From contig JANQHX010000064.1 in NCBI GenBank assembly GCA_028282465.1, forward strand, positions 1-64,000: a stretch of DNA of 64,000 nt. Reading direction: 5' to 3'. Positions within the stretch are counted from its first letter, which is position 1, and every line of letters begins with the position of its first letter. The position numbers and the translations under genes are program-made. The notes under the pieces were generated by a model. The model saw nothing but the letters and a program-made list of their open reading frames with translations, was not told the DNA's origin and did not search any database. Source of the stretch: Gynuella sp. (GTDB taxonomy: Bacteria > Pseudomonadota > Gammaproteobacteria > Pseudomonadales > Natronospirillaceae). Below are positions 17,192 to 25,573 of this stretch, one piece after another.

Positions 17192-17572
17192 TCAGTTCCA
17201 CCAATTGAACAATCCATCACCTAAAGACCTTGGTTTCCAATACTTGACATCACAATCTGATAAATATGATCTACTAGAAAACTCCTGATTAAGTTCTTGC
17301 TTCGACAGTAAGATAATACCAAACTGCACATTTAAGGATTTAGTGATTAACTCGTTATCCGTGAATTCCAACTCGCATAAACTTTCGTCAAAACTCTTGC
17401 TTACGCACCAATCACCATTTTCTGAACAAAGCACAAAAATGGCATTGCTGTTTATCATCAGTTTGCAAACTTGGAAGTTAGGCGTTACTCCAGGGAAATA
17501 AAACGTCTCGACTGAAGCTCCAATATCATTTCCGAGGGCATATATAACTTTTTTAAATTCTTCTGCATTCAT
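17192..17572 (-). CDS. Hypothetical cytoplasmic protein (cassette gene)
   Basis: 126 residues with no signal peptide or membrane segment. Alpha/beta profile with five cysteines and a Trp-rich end (GDGLFNWWN). Its size and acidic composition are like those of immunity or antitoxin-type proteins, but no specific similarity is seen. It lies directly downstream of the caspase-like gene with an attC-like site between, so it is probably an independent cassette and not a partner. Function unknown. Confidence 0.5.
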   Translation of the reverse strand: MNAEEFKKVIYALGNDIGASVETFYFPGVTPNFQVCKLMINSNAIFVLCSENGDWCVSKSFDESLCELEFTDNELITKSLNVQFGIILLSKQELNQEFSSRSYLSDCDVKYWKPRSLGDGLFNWWN

Positions 17573-17582
17573 AAGTGAGGAC

Positions 17583-17627
17583 TACTAACTCCGCTGTAAA
17601 CTGTCCAATATCAGCGCCTTGTTAGAT
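17583..17627 (-). other. attC-like site, best example
   Basis: 45 bp. Minus strand opens ATCTAACAAGGCGCTG and ends CAGCGGAGTTAGTAG. The CTAAC/GTTAG outer and CGCTG/CAGCG inner blocks pair with unequal unpaired spacers (AAGG opposite GA), the R/L box layout with extrahelical bases expected of attC. The TAA inside the first core is the stop codon of the caspase-like gene. Confidence 0.68.
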
Positions 17628-19097
17628 TTCATCATTGCTAAACTGGCTTTTAATTAGACCAATAATTTCACTTTCAATATCAATTATTGCTGATCCAATC
17701 AATACCCTTATCTTGTCATGCTCCTTGAAACCACAATGAAGTATTTTCCATTCATTTTGATTTTGAATGCCTCTCTTATCCCAGCTCCTCTCTGTTTCCG
17801 CTTCATACTTACAAAAGACTGTAAGTTTAGACTTCGAAAATACATGTGTAAAAAATAGTCTATACCAGTTTAAAACTTCTTCTTTGGGCTTGAAAAAAAT
17901 AATAACTGATTGCTGTGGCGATGGAGCAGTTAATCGAAAGCCATCAATAACGTCTCTATACTTCGTAACAGGTCGGTATTCAGTGGTTTTATTAAACCCA
18001 AACCTGTCCTCTGAAACTATTTTTTCTTTTGCTTCATACTCTTCTTGAGTGTATGTCTCTGTTGCAAAATAGTTTTCCTCGGATTCCTTAATCCATTTGG
18101 CGATTCCTGTTAGACCGGTGATTCCTGAATAATCTTGCTGAAGTTTAATTTTCACATCAAACAATGAAGAAACAGTCTCGCTCCACTGGAATGAATTGAA
18201 CTCATTAAAGTATATTTCCAGTGACTCTTGAGCCTGATCTGAATTACAGTAACTCTTACTTTTCTCTCGAATTAGAGAAATCAACTTTTCTTCTTCGCTA
18301 ACGTTAGCCTCTTGTTCTACTTCTCCACTAGCTCTAAGTCTTGATACTTCTGTATCAATTTCAACTTTAAGACTGCCTCTCAAAGAGGAGGCAAGTTCAT
18401 TCGATACATTACAGAATATCTCAGTGTTATCTGCTTGCTGAATAAATAGTGGGGTTTGGTATTTCTTAACATTCACATCATCAGAAATATAATCCATAAT
18501 GTCTCTATACCTGATGTCTTTCCCTTCATAATTAAGCAAAGACATTGCGAAACTCTTTGTAAATACACTGAAGTCTTCTAAAGCAACAGAAGATTGATTG
18601 CTAGAAGATGAGAATAAGAAATAAGTTTTCTTGAATGATTCGGATGAAGACTTTTCAAAAATTGATCGTAGGTCTTTATTTGATTTTATGTATTCCGTTC
18701 CAGCCTGGCACGCATCAACCACTTTAATGGTTTGCTTCGGGCTTAGTGATTTCAACATCGAGTCAAACTCACTATTTCTTAGTGATGTTTGTTCGACTTT
18801 CGAAGAGCTAAAATCTGAGAACAAATATAGGAAGTCATCCGAGGTGCTTGAACCATGCCCTGTGTAATAAAAGAATATCTCATCTATAACATCATCCTGG
18901 TGCTTTCTGATGTATGAAGCAACTGTAGCCTTGAGCGTGGTACTCTTTTCATTACTATCCAATGTAAGGCAGTCATCATAGCTATCTGATCCAGAAATGA
19001 TTTTAGATATCATCTGTATATCTTTTTTGCATGGAGGAAGGTCAGATTCGTTTTCATATTTAGAAACGCCGATGAGTAATGCTATTCTCTTTCCCAT
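17622..19097 (-). CDS. Caspase-family (C14-like) protease with unknown C-terminal region (cassette gene)
   Basis: 491 residues. The first ~230 form a caspase-like peptidase: MGKRIALLIGVSKY strand 1, FFYYTGHGSS with catalytic His81, and KVVDACQAG with catalytic Cys130. Residues about 240-491 have no recognised domain; they are charged, with a helical stretch (EQEANVSEEEKLISL) and strand-rich end. Bacterial caspase-like proteins of this build act as cytoplasmic proteases, sometimes as effectors of anti-phage systems where a sensor activates self-digestion. No sensor or partner gene is linked here, so the C-terminal part may itself be the sensor (inference). The gene ends within an attC-like core, marking it as a mobile cassette; at 1.5 kb it is large for one. 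Confidence 0.8.
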   Translation of the reverse strand: MGKRIALLIGVSKYENESDLPPCKKDIQMISKIISGSDSYDDCLTLDSNEKSTTLKATVASYIRKHQDDVIDEIFFYYTGHGSSTSDDFLYLFSDFSSSKVEQTSLRNSEFDSMLKSLSPKQTIKVVDACQAGTEYIKSNKDLRSIFEKSSSESFKKTYFLFSSSSNQSSVALEDFSVFTKSFAMSLLNYEGKDIRYRDIMDYISDDVNVKKYQTPLFIQQADNTEIFCNVSNELASSLRGSLKVEIDTEVSRLRASGEVEQEANVSEEEKLISLIREKSKSYCNSDQAQESLEIYFNEFNSFQWSETVSSLFDVKIKLQQDYSGITGLTGIAKWIKESEENYFATETYTQEEYEAKEKIVSEDRFGFNKTTEYRPVTKYRDVIDGFRLTAPSPQQSVIIFFKPKEEVLNWYRLFFTHVFSKSKLTVFCKYEAETERSWDKRGIQNQNEWKILHCGFKEHDKIRVLIGSAIIDIESEIIGLIKSQFSNDEI

Positions 19098-19127
19098 TTA
19101 TTCTTTCCGTATTACAGTGTTTAGTAA

Positions 19128-19183
19128 ATCTAACGTCGTTTTAACGGGAGGCCTACTGCGGAGCGGTGGTTACGCCGTCTAGC
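19128..19183 (-). other. attC-like site
   Basis: 56 bp. Minus strand opens GCTAGACGGCGTAACC and ends CGACGTTAGAT, with a perfect GTTRRRY core. CTA-ACG-CGT blocks on both arms pair if single bases are left extrahelical. The opening core has G for A (CTAGAC). It lies between the APH-like gene and the caspase gene; 47 bases separate it from the APH stop. Confidence 0.48.
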
Positions 19184-19230
19184 CCGCATGGCGAGCGCTG
19201 AAAACCTAGTAGTATGCCGGTTTGCTCAGG

Positions 19231-20112
19231 CTAGCGAGCTTTCGCGTGATAGTCATCTATTATTTCTTGAACTACTCTTTCGACTTTATCTCGATCAGCT
19301 TGGTTAGAGTCAATACCTGACCATACAATCAATGCTTTCCATAGAGCCCAGCAGCGCCCTCTATTCCATGTGTGTATATCAACGTTTCTATTTTCTTTGA
19401 AAATTTTACGGCTACTTCCATTAAACAATGTCCAAGCTATTGCCAAATCACAAGCCGGATCACCTACTGCACTACAACCAAAATCAATAATTGCAGTCAA
19501 TCTGCCATCATTGGTTAATATATTGCCCAAGCTCATGTCACCATGGAACCATACCGGATCATTAGACCATTCGTGTATTACTGATTCTTGCCATATTGAA
19601 TGAATTGCCCTGGTATCAGTTTCACTCTCAAGAATACTAAGAGCAGTTAATACATCATTTTCGTAATTCTTAAGCGAGCAGCCCCTAAAGAAATTATGCT
19701 TTCCTGCTAATGGTGAACCTTCGGTATTTATACTATCTAGTGAATTTAGAAATGAAGCTAATTCAAGGGCAATCCCATCTAAATTTTCCGGACACTTATC
19801 TAGGAGGGTATCACCTATGATCCATTCATAGATTGACCAAGGCCTAGGGAAATCTATGCTAGAAGTTCCTTGTGCGACAGGTCGAGGTATTTGCAGTGGT
19901 AGTTTTTTTGCCAGTAAAGGTAGCCATTTCTGCTCTTTTTCAACTTGTGAAATGTAATCATCTGCACTCGGCAGCCGCACAAGCAATTTATTACCTAAAT
20001 GAAAAGTTCTATTATCCCATCCTGACTTCTCAACAGGTGAAACTTCTTCATTCTCCCATTGTGGAAATTGATTTTGAATTAGTTTTTTAACCAGATTTGT
20101 ATCTATTAACAT
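19231..20112 (-). CDS. Aminoglycoside phosphotransferase-family kinase (cassette gene)
   Basis: 293 residues. The kinase fold of the APH/choline kinase superfamily is clear: catalytic loop HGDMSLGN (His190, Asp192, Asn197), then the metal-binding IIDFGCSAVGDPACDLA (Asp210). N-lobe features GWDNRTFHLGNKLLVRLP give the nucleotide lysine region. The family phosphorylates aminoglycosides, macrolides, or sugars and other small metabolites; the residue pattern does not settle which, and most environmental members do not confer resistance. First gene of the cassette cluster in transcription order, flanked by attC-like sites on both sides. Confidence 0.82.
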   Translation of the reverse strand: MLIDTNLVKKLIQNQFPQWENEEVSPVEKSGWDNRTFHLGNKLLVRLPSADDYISQVEKEQKWLPLLAKKLPLQIPRPVAQGTSSIDFPRPWSIYEWIIGDTLLDKCPENLDGIALELASFLNSLDSINTEGSPLAGKHNFFRGCSLKNYENDVLTALSILESETDTRAIHSIWQESVIHEWSNDPVWFHGDMSLGNILTNDGRLTAIIDFGCSAVGDPACDLAIAWTLFNGSSRKIFKENRNVDIHTWNRGRCWALWKALIVWSGIDSNQADRDKVERVVQEIIDDYHAKAR

Positions 20113-20200
20113 CGGAGATACTAGTGAAATTATGGATTTTTAGATTATATCTGAGAGTTTGTTTAAGTAATGTTGTGAAGCATGTGTAAATTTGTTTTTA

Positions 20201-20221
20201 GGCTCGAAGAGCCGTTTTTTT
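20201..20221 (+). terminator. Terminator-like hairpin, orientation unexplained
   Basis: GGCTC-GAA-GAGCC (20201-20213) followed by GTTTTTTT. It would act on plus-strand transcription, but no plus-strand gene precedes it. It may be a leftover from a lost gene at the edge of the cassette cluster. Confidence 0.4.
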
Positions 20222-20266
20222 GTCTAGCAAAACGCAGTTTAGCGAGGCTGGAGTGTTTTGTTAAAT
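20222..20266 (-). other. attC-like site at the cluster boundary
   Basis: 45 bp. Minus strand opens ATTTAACAAAACACTCC (perfect RYYYAAC) and ends GCGTTTTGCTAGAC. AACAAAAC pairs with GTTTTGCT. No gene is attached on its 5' side before the GH26 gene, so it looks like the attC of a cassette whose gene was lost. Confidence 0.48.
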
Positions 20267-20306
20267 TGCGCGAATTCATAAACTCAATGCAAACAATATG
20301 ACTTGC

Positions 20307-20334
20307 CAAAAAAAAGCCCAAGCAAGCTTGGGCT
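20307..20334 (-). terminator. Rho-independent terminator of the GH26-like gene
   Basis: Minus strand: AGCCCAAGC, loop TT, GCTTGGGCT, then T9. A 9-bp stem 19 bases after the stop codon. Confidence 0.92.
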
Positions 20335-20352
20335 AAACATGAAAAGACTAAA

Positions 20353-23300
20353 TTATTTTCCTAGGATAAATCCATTGGCTTCTGTCACCATATTCACGAA
20401 GTGATTGGTAATGGTTTGATTCATTTGTACTCGTGAGTCGGTGTATTTGAAGTAGTTATCACCTGCTTGGTCGGCAGCGTTAGCCCATTGTGGTTGCGCC
20501 TTCCAGTTAGCGTTGATGTAGTGCCAAGCTTTCACAACGTCTTGATAGATTTCGTCGTCTTTGCTGTTAAACCAATTTAAGTCGTTGTGGGTGGTTACCC
20601 GGCCATCAGGGCTACGACCCGTGCCATTGAATGGCAGGGTGAAATCATATTGATGTCCCAAAGCGCCATGAGGTGTTGCTTCAGCAATAAATAGAGGCAA
20701 GCCTTCTGCTCGTGCAATGGCCGCTTCTTCGCCAATATCTGAATAGAATTGAGATACTCCAACCCAATCAACATATTGTTTGCCAGGCCAGTAACCTTGT
20801 TCGTTATTACCTATAGTGCCAGTGCTTCGACCTGTACCATGGTATGCATCAGACTGCCAAACATGAGCAACGTTTTTAACGTTCTCATTATCTAAGTAAT
20901 TACGAACATATTTAAAGGTTTCGCGGAAGTTCACATCAGACCAGCCGCCAGCGTCACCATTGAATTCGTAGCAAGTTCTCAATAAGAAGCCAGTGTCTGA
21001 ATGCAGCTTGAAGAAATCAGCAAGCTCAGTCAGTAGGTCGTCATAAGCGCCGTTGTTAAATAGCTGTGGCATGTTGCCATTGCTTGGACACCAAAGCCCG
21101 ATTGAAATCACTTCAGGATTATAAGTTTCAATGACCCATTGAACATTTTGTTCACCTGACCCCCAATGGTTTTGACGATGGCCATTATCATGACAGCCAT
21201 TTGCACTGTTGGAGTTGTAGTTGTCGATGTTTTTTAAACCATCCAAGCCCTTAAAGCAGTAAGATCCGTCGGAACTGCTTTGACCTCTGGCTAAGGTTAC
21301 GTACTTGGTGAATCCATAGGGCTTAGGCAGTCCAGGTACAGCCATGTAATCTTCAATAGACTCCTGGTCTTGCCCTAGTAAAAAGAATTGTTGGCCATTG
21401 GCAGGAATCCTTGGTTTAGCGCCAGCTGTGGTAGTGGTGTCAGTTCCGGTATCGGATGCAGTGCCTGTATCAGTTGCTGTACCAGTGTCGGTTGTGCTGC
21501 CAGTGGAACCTTGAGAAATAAATTCCACATAATCAATGTTCATAGCGGCATCGCCGTTTTGAAACACTAGTGCAAAACTTCCGCCTTCAGGAATATTAAT
21601 GTTCTCTTCAACCACAGCATAGTTGCCTACCCAGGCACCGGTCGCATTAAAAGAGATGCGTCCTTGAGTTGTACCATTTACTTGATAAGAAATAGCACCA
21701 CTGAATTCGGATGTATAACTAATGGCAACACTCGCAGTTGCTGGAAGATTATCAAAACGAATGCCGTTACCATTGCCGTAGGTATTTCCTACGGCCCGAT
21801 CGTTAGACGCAGCGGCATCGCCATGGGAGCTGGCTGTGCCTAACATAGCTGCTTCTTCAGCTTCTCTTCTCACTGTGGTTGCTACCGCAGTATCTGTGTT
21901 TGTATCTGTGTCAGTACTGCTGGTATCAGTAGCGGTGTCAGTTTGTGTGTCCGTAGCACTGTCGGTTTGAGTGTTTGTGTCGGTGTCAGTTTCAGTGCTT
22001 GTTTGAGAAGCCGTATCCGTCACTGTGTCTGTAGTAGTGGATGAACCTACTTGGATGTAATCGATACTTAATGGGTTGTCACCAGTTAAGAATATGATTT
22101 CCAGTTGATCGCCCTGATTAAAAGTATGGGTTAATACCGCGGTTCCATAGCTGCCTTGGGTAGCGCCAGTGGACGCTAATGAAATTCGACCGCCATAGCT
22201 TCCATTCACAAAATAAGAAACATGTCCGGCGGTATTATTTGCATAGCTAAGTATCACTGAGTCAGTTGCCGGTAGGTTTGTGAAACGTACACCATCGCCA
22301 TTGGTGCTGATGTTACCCACAGCAAAACCACTGGATGCTGAGCCATCAGGGAATGTTGCTGCATTACCTAAGTTTACGCCGTCCTCAGCTTCTAAACGCA
22401 CAGCGTCTGTAGTCGAATCTGTTGAGGTGTCACTGGCTGTGTCTGTATTGGTTACCGTGTCGGTCGCACTGTCGGTGATAGTATCGGTAGCAGTGTCTGT
22501 GTCTGATGAGGTTGACGTTGACGTGTCAGTATCTGTTGCAGTGTTACCGGTAATTTCATCATAATGTTGGAATCTAGCTTCAGTAACAGTATTCACCCAA
22601 CGAGTCATGACTTCGTTAAATTTATTTAAACGAGAGTCACCCCATTCATCACTTGGCCAACCTTGATCAACCCAATTCGTGCTGATGAAAGATAAAACTC
22701 TTACGTCGTAGTTATTCACCAACTCAAACAGTCTATCTAAATAATCATTGAAACCAGCCACTGTGTTTACAGCAGGAACTCTTGGGGAAGATTCAACAAT
22801 GGCAATGGGTTTATCAATACTATTAACCCAATCCAGCGAGGCTTTAACACCTGGGTTTAATCTTTCGTTGCTACTTGAACAGAACTGAATGCCATTTAAA
22901 GGCAGACATACAGAAGAGTTAAAAATACTGAAGCCGACAAAATCAACAAATTCATCACCCGGATATAAGGTTTGAACATTATCTAAATTGTGGGCGAGTG
23001 GGTGATAGACAAAGTTTAGGTTATCAATGTCGTGTACCACTCGCAGACGATGAGCAATGTGATTAAAGGCGTTTGCAAATGCATCGCCACTACCAAAAAT
23101 AGAGGTTTCTACTTCATAGCCAATTCGAATTAAGAATTTTCTATCTAGCTGACTTGTTATCAAATCGGCAAAGCGATCAATGTTTGAATCCATTTCACCA
23201 TTTGCGATACCCACTAGAGCAGCAGGTACATTGCTGTAACCACCTTCCGAAGGATTGTCTTTAATGTTGATGGCAATTAATGAATAGGATTCAGGGTAAG

Positions 23301-25404
23301 CAGAATTAACGGAATTAATATGTTGCTGGGCATTTGAATCTGTGTCATCACCCATACCACCGCGAACGGTGCCTGAATAAATGCTGCCATAATGAGAAGA
23401 ACCCGCCGGTGCAATACCAGAGCCTTGAATATACTGTTCGTATTCTCCGTAAACGTTTTGACCAATTAATAAGGTTGTTTTGCCTGTGCCTAAGTCATAA
23501 GACGTGTAGGTGTTAGGTTCAACCTGTGTGCCGGTATCCGTGCTTGAGTCAGTGTTGGTTGTTGAACCGGTGTCAGTATTTGAATCTGTTGCTGTAGTGG
23601 TATCAGAGTCAGTTGTTGAGTCTGTAGTAGTGGTTGTAGATGTATCCGTTGCCGTATCTGCAGAGAAGAATTCAGCATAGTCGATATTCATTGCAGTATC
23701 GCCATTTTCAAAAATCAACGCGAAACTTGCACCTTCTGGAATGTCGATATCTTGTTCTACTGTGGAATAGGTTCCGACCCATGCACCTGTGGCGTTAAAT
23801 GAAATTTTGCCTTGAGTCAGTCCGTCAATTTGATAAGAAATTGTTCCGCTGAATTCAGAGGCGTAACGAATAGCAACACGACTGCTTGCAGCAACATTGT
23901 TAAAACGAATGCCATTGCCTTCGCCATAGGTATTACCCACAGCCGATTGATTGGATGCGGCGGCGTCAGGATGTGCAGACGCTGTACCCAACATAACTGC
24001 ATTTTCTGCTTCAACTAATAAGGAAGTTAACGGAGCTGTACCGGTATCAGTATCGGTGTTTGAATCAGTATTCGAATCGGTCGCCGTATCAGTATTAGTT
24101 GTTGTGTCTGTGTTGGTATCCGTTGCTGAACCTCCGTTACCAGGTAGAACAGGGTCAAGTTGTACAGGACCTAATACAGCCTGGGTATTGGATTGATAAT
24201 GCTCTGTGATGGTTGTCCAACCGCCTTGACCTCGGTATTGATTAATAAGGGCTTGGGCATCGGCATGAGTTAAATAATGATACTCAGCTGACTGATTGGG
24301 TTGCACACCCATAATTGCACCGGCAACGGTGATTGGGCCCTGTTGGAAATTGGCTGGGTTATGAAGAGAGCGAGCAACCAATACCGCTTCTGCTTCATAG
24401 TTATTGGTTTTCACCATATCAATAACGGCTTGTAGTTCGCCATCAATATAGAACGCCATACCATAACCTGGGTCACCAGAAACCAAAGGGTCATAGCCTT
24501 CAGCTGTTCTTAAATTTGCAAACAAAACCCCCTGGGTAATGCCTGGCTTGTAATCAAGGTTTGGGTCTAGGTTGTAAGCAAAACCCGGAGTACCGAAATC
24601 ACGGGATTGATCCCCCCCTTGATAAGCACCCGGCGACCAAGACGAGTTGTGCCAACCGGGAATATGTAACGGATTTAAACCCGCTACCGACGAGTAGGTT
24701 TCAGGTACCACTGCATCTGGCCACCAACCTTCAGGCGCCACTGGTACAAATGCTGTGGCGTTTGGTTGTAGAACCGTTAACACCTGACCGGGTTGCTCAG
24801 TGCCTGGAAAACTTCCGGCGGTAATAATGAAACTACAATTTGTTTTGTTAATTGCTTTTAATCGGTCAATACCTTTTACGAACAAAGGCTCTTCGGTTGC
24901 AACCACTTGCCCATTTTGGAAATACAATCCGGCGTCCTGAATTAAATCTCGGTCGTTACCATAAAGTGCCACTTGATCACTTGGAATGAGTTGTTGATCA
25001 CCAACAAATGGCCAATTGTTTCCGTAAGAATAAACCGGAACATGACCAGTAAAATCAGCAGGAACACCAGAATAAACATTCATGGCTAACCCTGTTTTGT
25101 GATATGGGTTTGATAACAACCCGGGAATTTGACTTGGTTTTACGAAGCCTCGGTCTTGGCGCCAGGGTGCAAGAACATCAACACCTTCTGGATAAGCACA
25201 ACCTTCGTAAGTGGCGATTGGGCCTGTGCGGTTCAGACCATTACCATTGTCATTCACTGCTAAGTTAGGTGTGGTAGACGGGGGAGTACTTGGTACAGCT
25301 GCTTGCGACGTTGTCGATATTAGAGACAAAGCCATCAAAGAAGAAGCAAGTGCTGTTTTATGCATCTTATTTATTAACTTCATGATATTTCCCATGTGTG
25401 CCAA
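20353..25404 (-). CDS. Giant secreted glycosidase: two GH26-like domains and three CBM-like modules
   Basis: 1683 residues, exported (signal peptide ends near TSQAAVP, residue 35). Order: an unrecognised domain (about 36-420); Thr/Asp linker; CBM6/35-like module 1 (460-582, EAENAVMLG to MNIDYAEF); linker; GH26-like barrel 1 (about 630-950, IRIGYEVE acid/base Glu764, IVESSP nucleophile Glu871); linker; CBM-like module 2 (1000-1118); linker; CBM-like module 3 (1175-1298); linker; GH26-like barrel 2 (about 1328-1675, LRTCYEFNGD Glu1480, FIAEATP Glu1575). GH26 enzymes cleave beta-mannans or beta-1,3/1,4-glucans or xylans. Modules 1 and 3 are nearly identical, so one is a recent copy. A catalytic pair of glutamates is visible in each barrel; barrel 1 departs from the usual YEFxG. 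Likely extracellular polysaccharide degradation. Confidence 0.85.
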   Translation of the reverse strand: MAHMGNIMKLINKMHKTALASSLMALSLISTTSQAAVPSTPPSTTPNLAVNDNGNGLNRTGPIATYEGCAYPEGVDVLAPWRQDRGFVKPSQIPGLLSNPYHKTGLAMNVYSGVPADFTGHVPVYSYGNNWPFVGDQQLIPSDQVALYGNDRDLIQDAGLYFQNGQVVATEEPLFVKGIDRLKAINKTNCSFIITAGSFPGTEQPGQVLTVLQPNATAFVPVAPEGWWPDAVVPETYSSVAGLNPLHIPGWHNSSWSPGAYQGGDQSRDFGTPGFAYNLDPNLDYKPGITQGVLFANLRTAEGYDPLVSGDPGYGMAFYIDGELQAVIDMVKTNNYEAEAVLVARSLHNPANFQQGPITVAGAIMGVQPNQSAEYHYLTHADAQALINQYRGQGGWTTITEHYQSNTQAVLGPVQLDPVLPGNGGSATDTNTDTTTNTDTATDSNTDSNTDTDTGTAPLTSLLVEAENAVMLGTASAHPDAAASNQSAVGNTYGEGNGIRFNNVAASSRVAIRYASEFSGTISYQIDGLTQGKISFNATGAWVGTYSTVEQDIDIPEGASFALIFENGDTAMNIDYAEFFSADTATDTSTTTTTDSTTDSDTTTATDSNTDTGSTTNTDSSTDTGTQVEPNTYTSYDLGTGKTTLLIGQNVYGEYEQYIQGSGIAPAGSSHYGSIYSGTVRGGMGDDTDSNAQQHINSVNSAYPESYSLIAINIKDNPSEGGYSNVPAALVGIANGEMDSNIDRFADLITSQLDRKFLIRIGYEVETSIFGSGDAFANAFNHIAHRLRVVHDIDNLNFVYHPLAHNLDNVQTLYPGDEFVDFVGFSIFNSSVCLPLNGIQFCSSSNERLNPGVKASLDWVNSIDKPIAIVESSPRVPAVNTVAGFNDYLDRLFELVNNYDVRVLSFISTNWVDQGWPSDEWGDSRLNKFNEVMTRWVNTVTEARFQHYDEITGNTATDTDTSTSTSSDTDTATDTITDSATDTVTNTDTASDTSTDSTTDAVRLEAEDGVNLGNAATFPDGSASSGFAVGNISTNGDGVRFTNLPATDSVILSYANNTAGHVSYFVNGSYGGRISLASTGATQGSYGTAVLTHTFNQGDQLEIIFLTGDNPLSIDYIQVGSSTTTDTVTDTASQTSTETDTDTNTQTDSATDTQTDTATDTSSTDTDTNTDTAVATTVRREAEEAAMLGTASSHGDAAASNDRAVGNTYGNGNGIRFDNLPATASVAISYTSEFSGAISYQVNGTTQGRISFNATGAWVGNYAVVEENINIPEGGSFALVFQNGDAAMNIDYVEFISQGSTGSTTDTGTATDTGTASDTGTDTTTTAGAKPRIPANGQQFFLLGQDQESIEDYMAVPGLPKPYGFTKYVTLARGQSSSDGSYCFKGLDGLKNIDNYNSNSANGCHDNGHRQNHWGSGEQNVQWVIETYNPEVISIGLWCPSNGNMPQLFNNGAYDDLLTELADFFKLHSDTGFLLRTCYEFNGDAGGWSDVNFRETFKYVRNYLDNENVKNVAHVWQSDAYHGTGRSTGTIGNNEQGYWPGKQYVDWVGVSQFYSDIGEEAAIARAEGLPLFIAEATPHGALGHQYDFTLPFNGTGRSPDGRVTTHNDLNWFNSKDDEIYQDVVKAWHYINANWKAQPQWANAADQAGDNYFKYTDSRVQMNQTITNHFVNMVTEANGFILGK
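21425..24140 (-). repeat. Five Thr/Asp/Ser-rich linkers within the GH26-like gene
   Basis: Low-complexity stretches near 24010-24140, 23525-23655, 22415-22550, 21885-22045 and 21425-21505 encode TDTDTxTDS-type sequence. They separate the folded modules and resemble the linker of the adjacent di-heme protein. Acidic Thr/Asp linkers may bind calcium; that is inference. Confidence 0.8.
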
Positions 25405-25533
25405 ATTGGCTGTGCTAATGTCAGGCTTCTTTTAAGAATTAGTTACCTAACTTCAAAACAGTGCTGCTAACGCAACACATCATCGATTTCAACAAAAATG
25501 GTTTGAATATTCTGTATACAAAATTCCATTAAC

Positions 25534-25559
25534 AAAAAAATTGGGGGTGGTGCCCCCAA
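25534..25559 (-). terminator. Rho-independent terminator of the di-heme oxidoreductase gene
   Basis: Minus strand: TTGGGGG, loop CACCA, CCCCCAA, then T7. It starts 15 bases after the stop codon. Confidence 0.92.
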
Positions 25560-25573
25560 TAAATTTCTCGTTA

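Larger units (their letters stand above)
13696..20266 (-). mobile_element. Integron-type gene-cassette cluster without integrase (CALIN-like)
   Basis: Ten consecutive genes of unrelated function all point to the minus strand and are separated by 40-120 base spacers with palindromic, attC-like structure. Read on the minus strand, several stop codons fall in or beside an RYYYAAC core: ATCTAAC at 17627-17621, ACTTAAC at 15737-15731, and near matches at 14616, 14190, 17190 and 16722. Partner GTTRRRY-like cores lie at the other end of the best spacers. This is the usual arrangement of integron cassettes (gene, then attC). No tyrosine-recombinase gene flanks the cluster, so it fits a cluster of attC sites lacking integron-integrase. 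Contents are mostly small secreted or membrane proteins plus a hydrolase, a caspase-like protease and an APH-type kinase, as in environmental cassettes. Several of the sites are degenerate. Confidence 0.62.
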
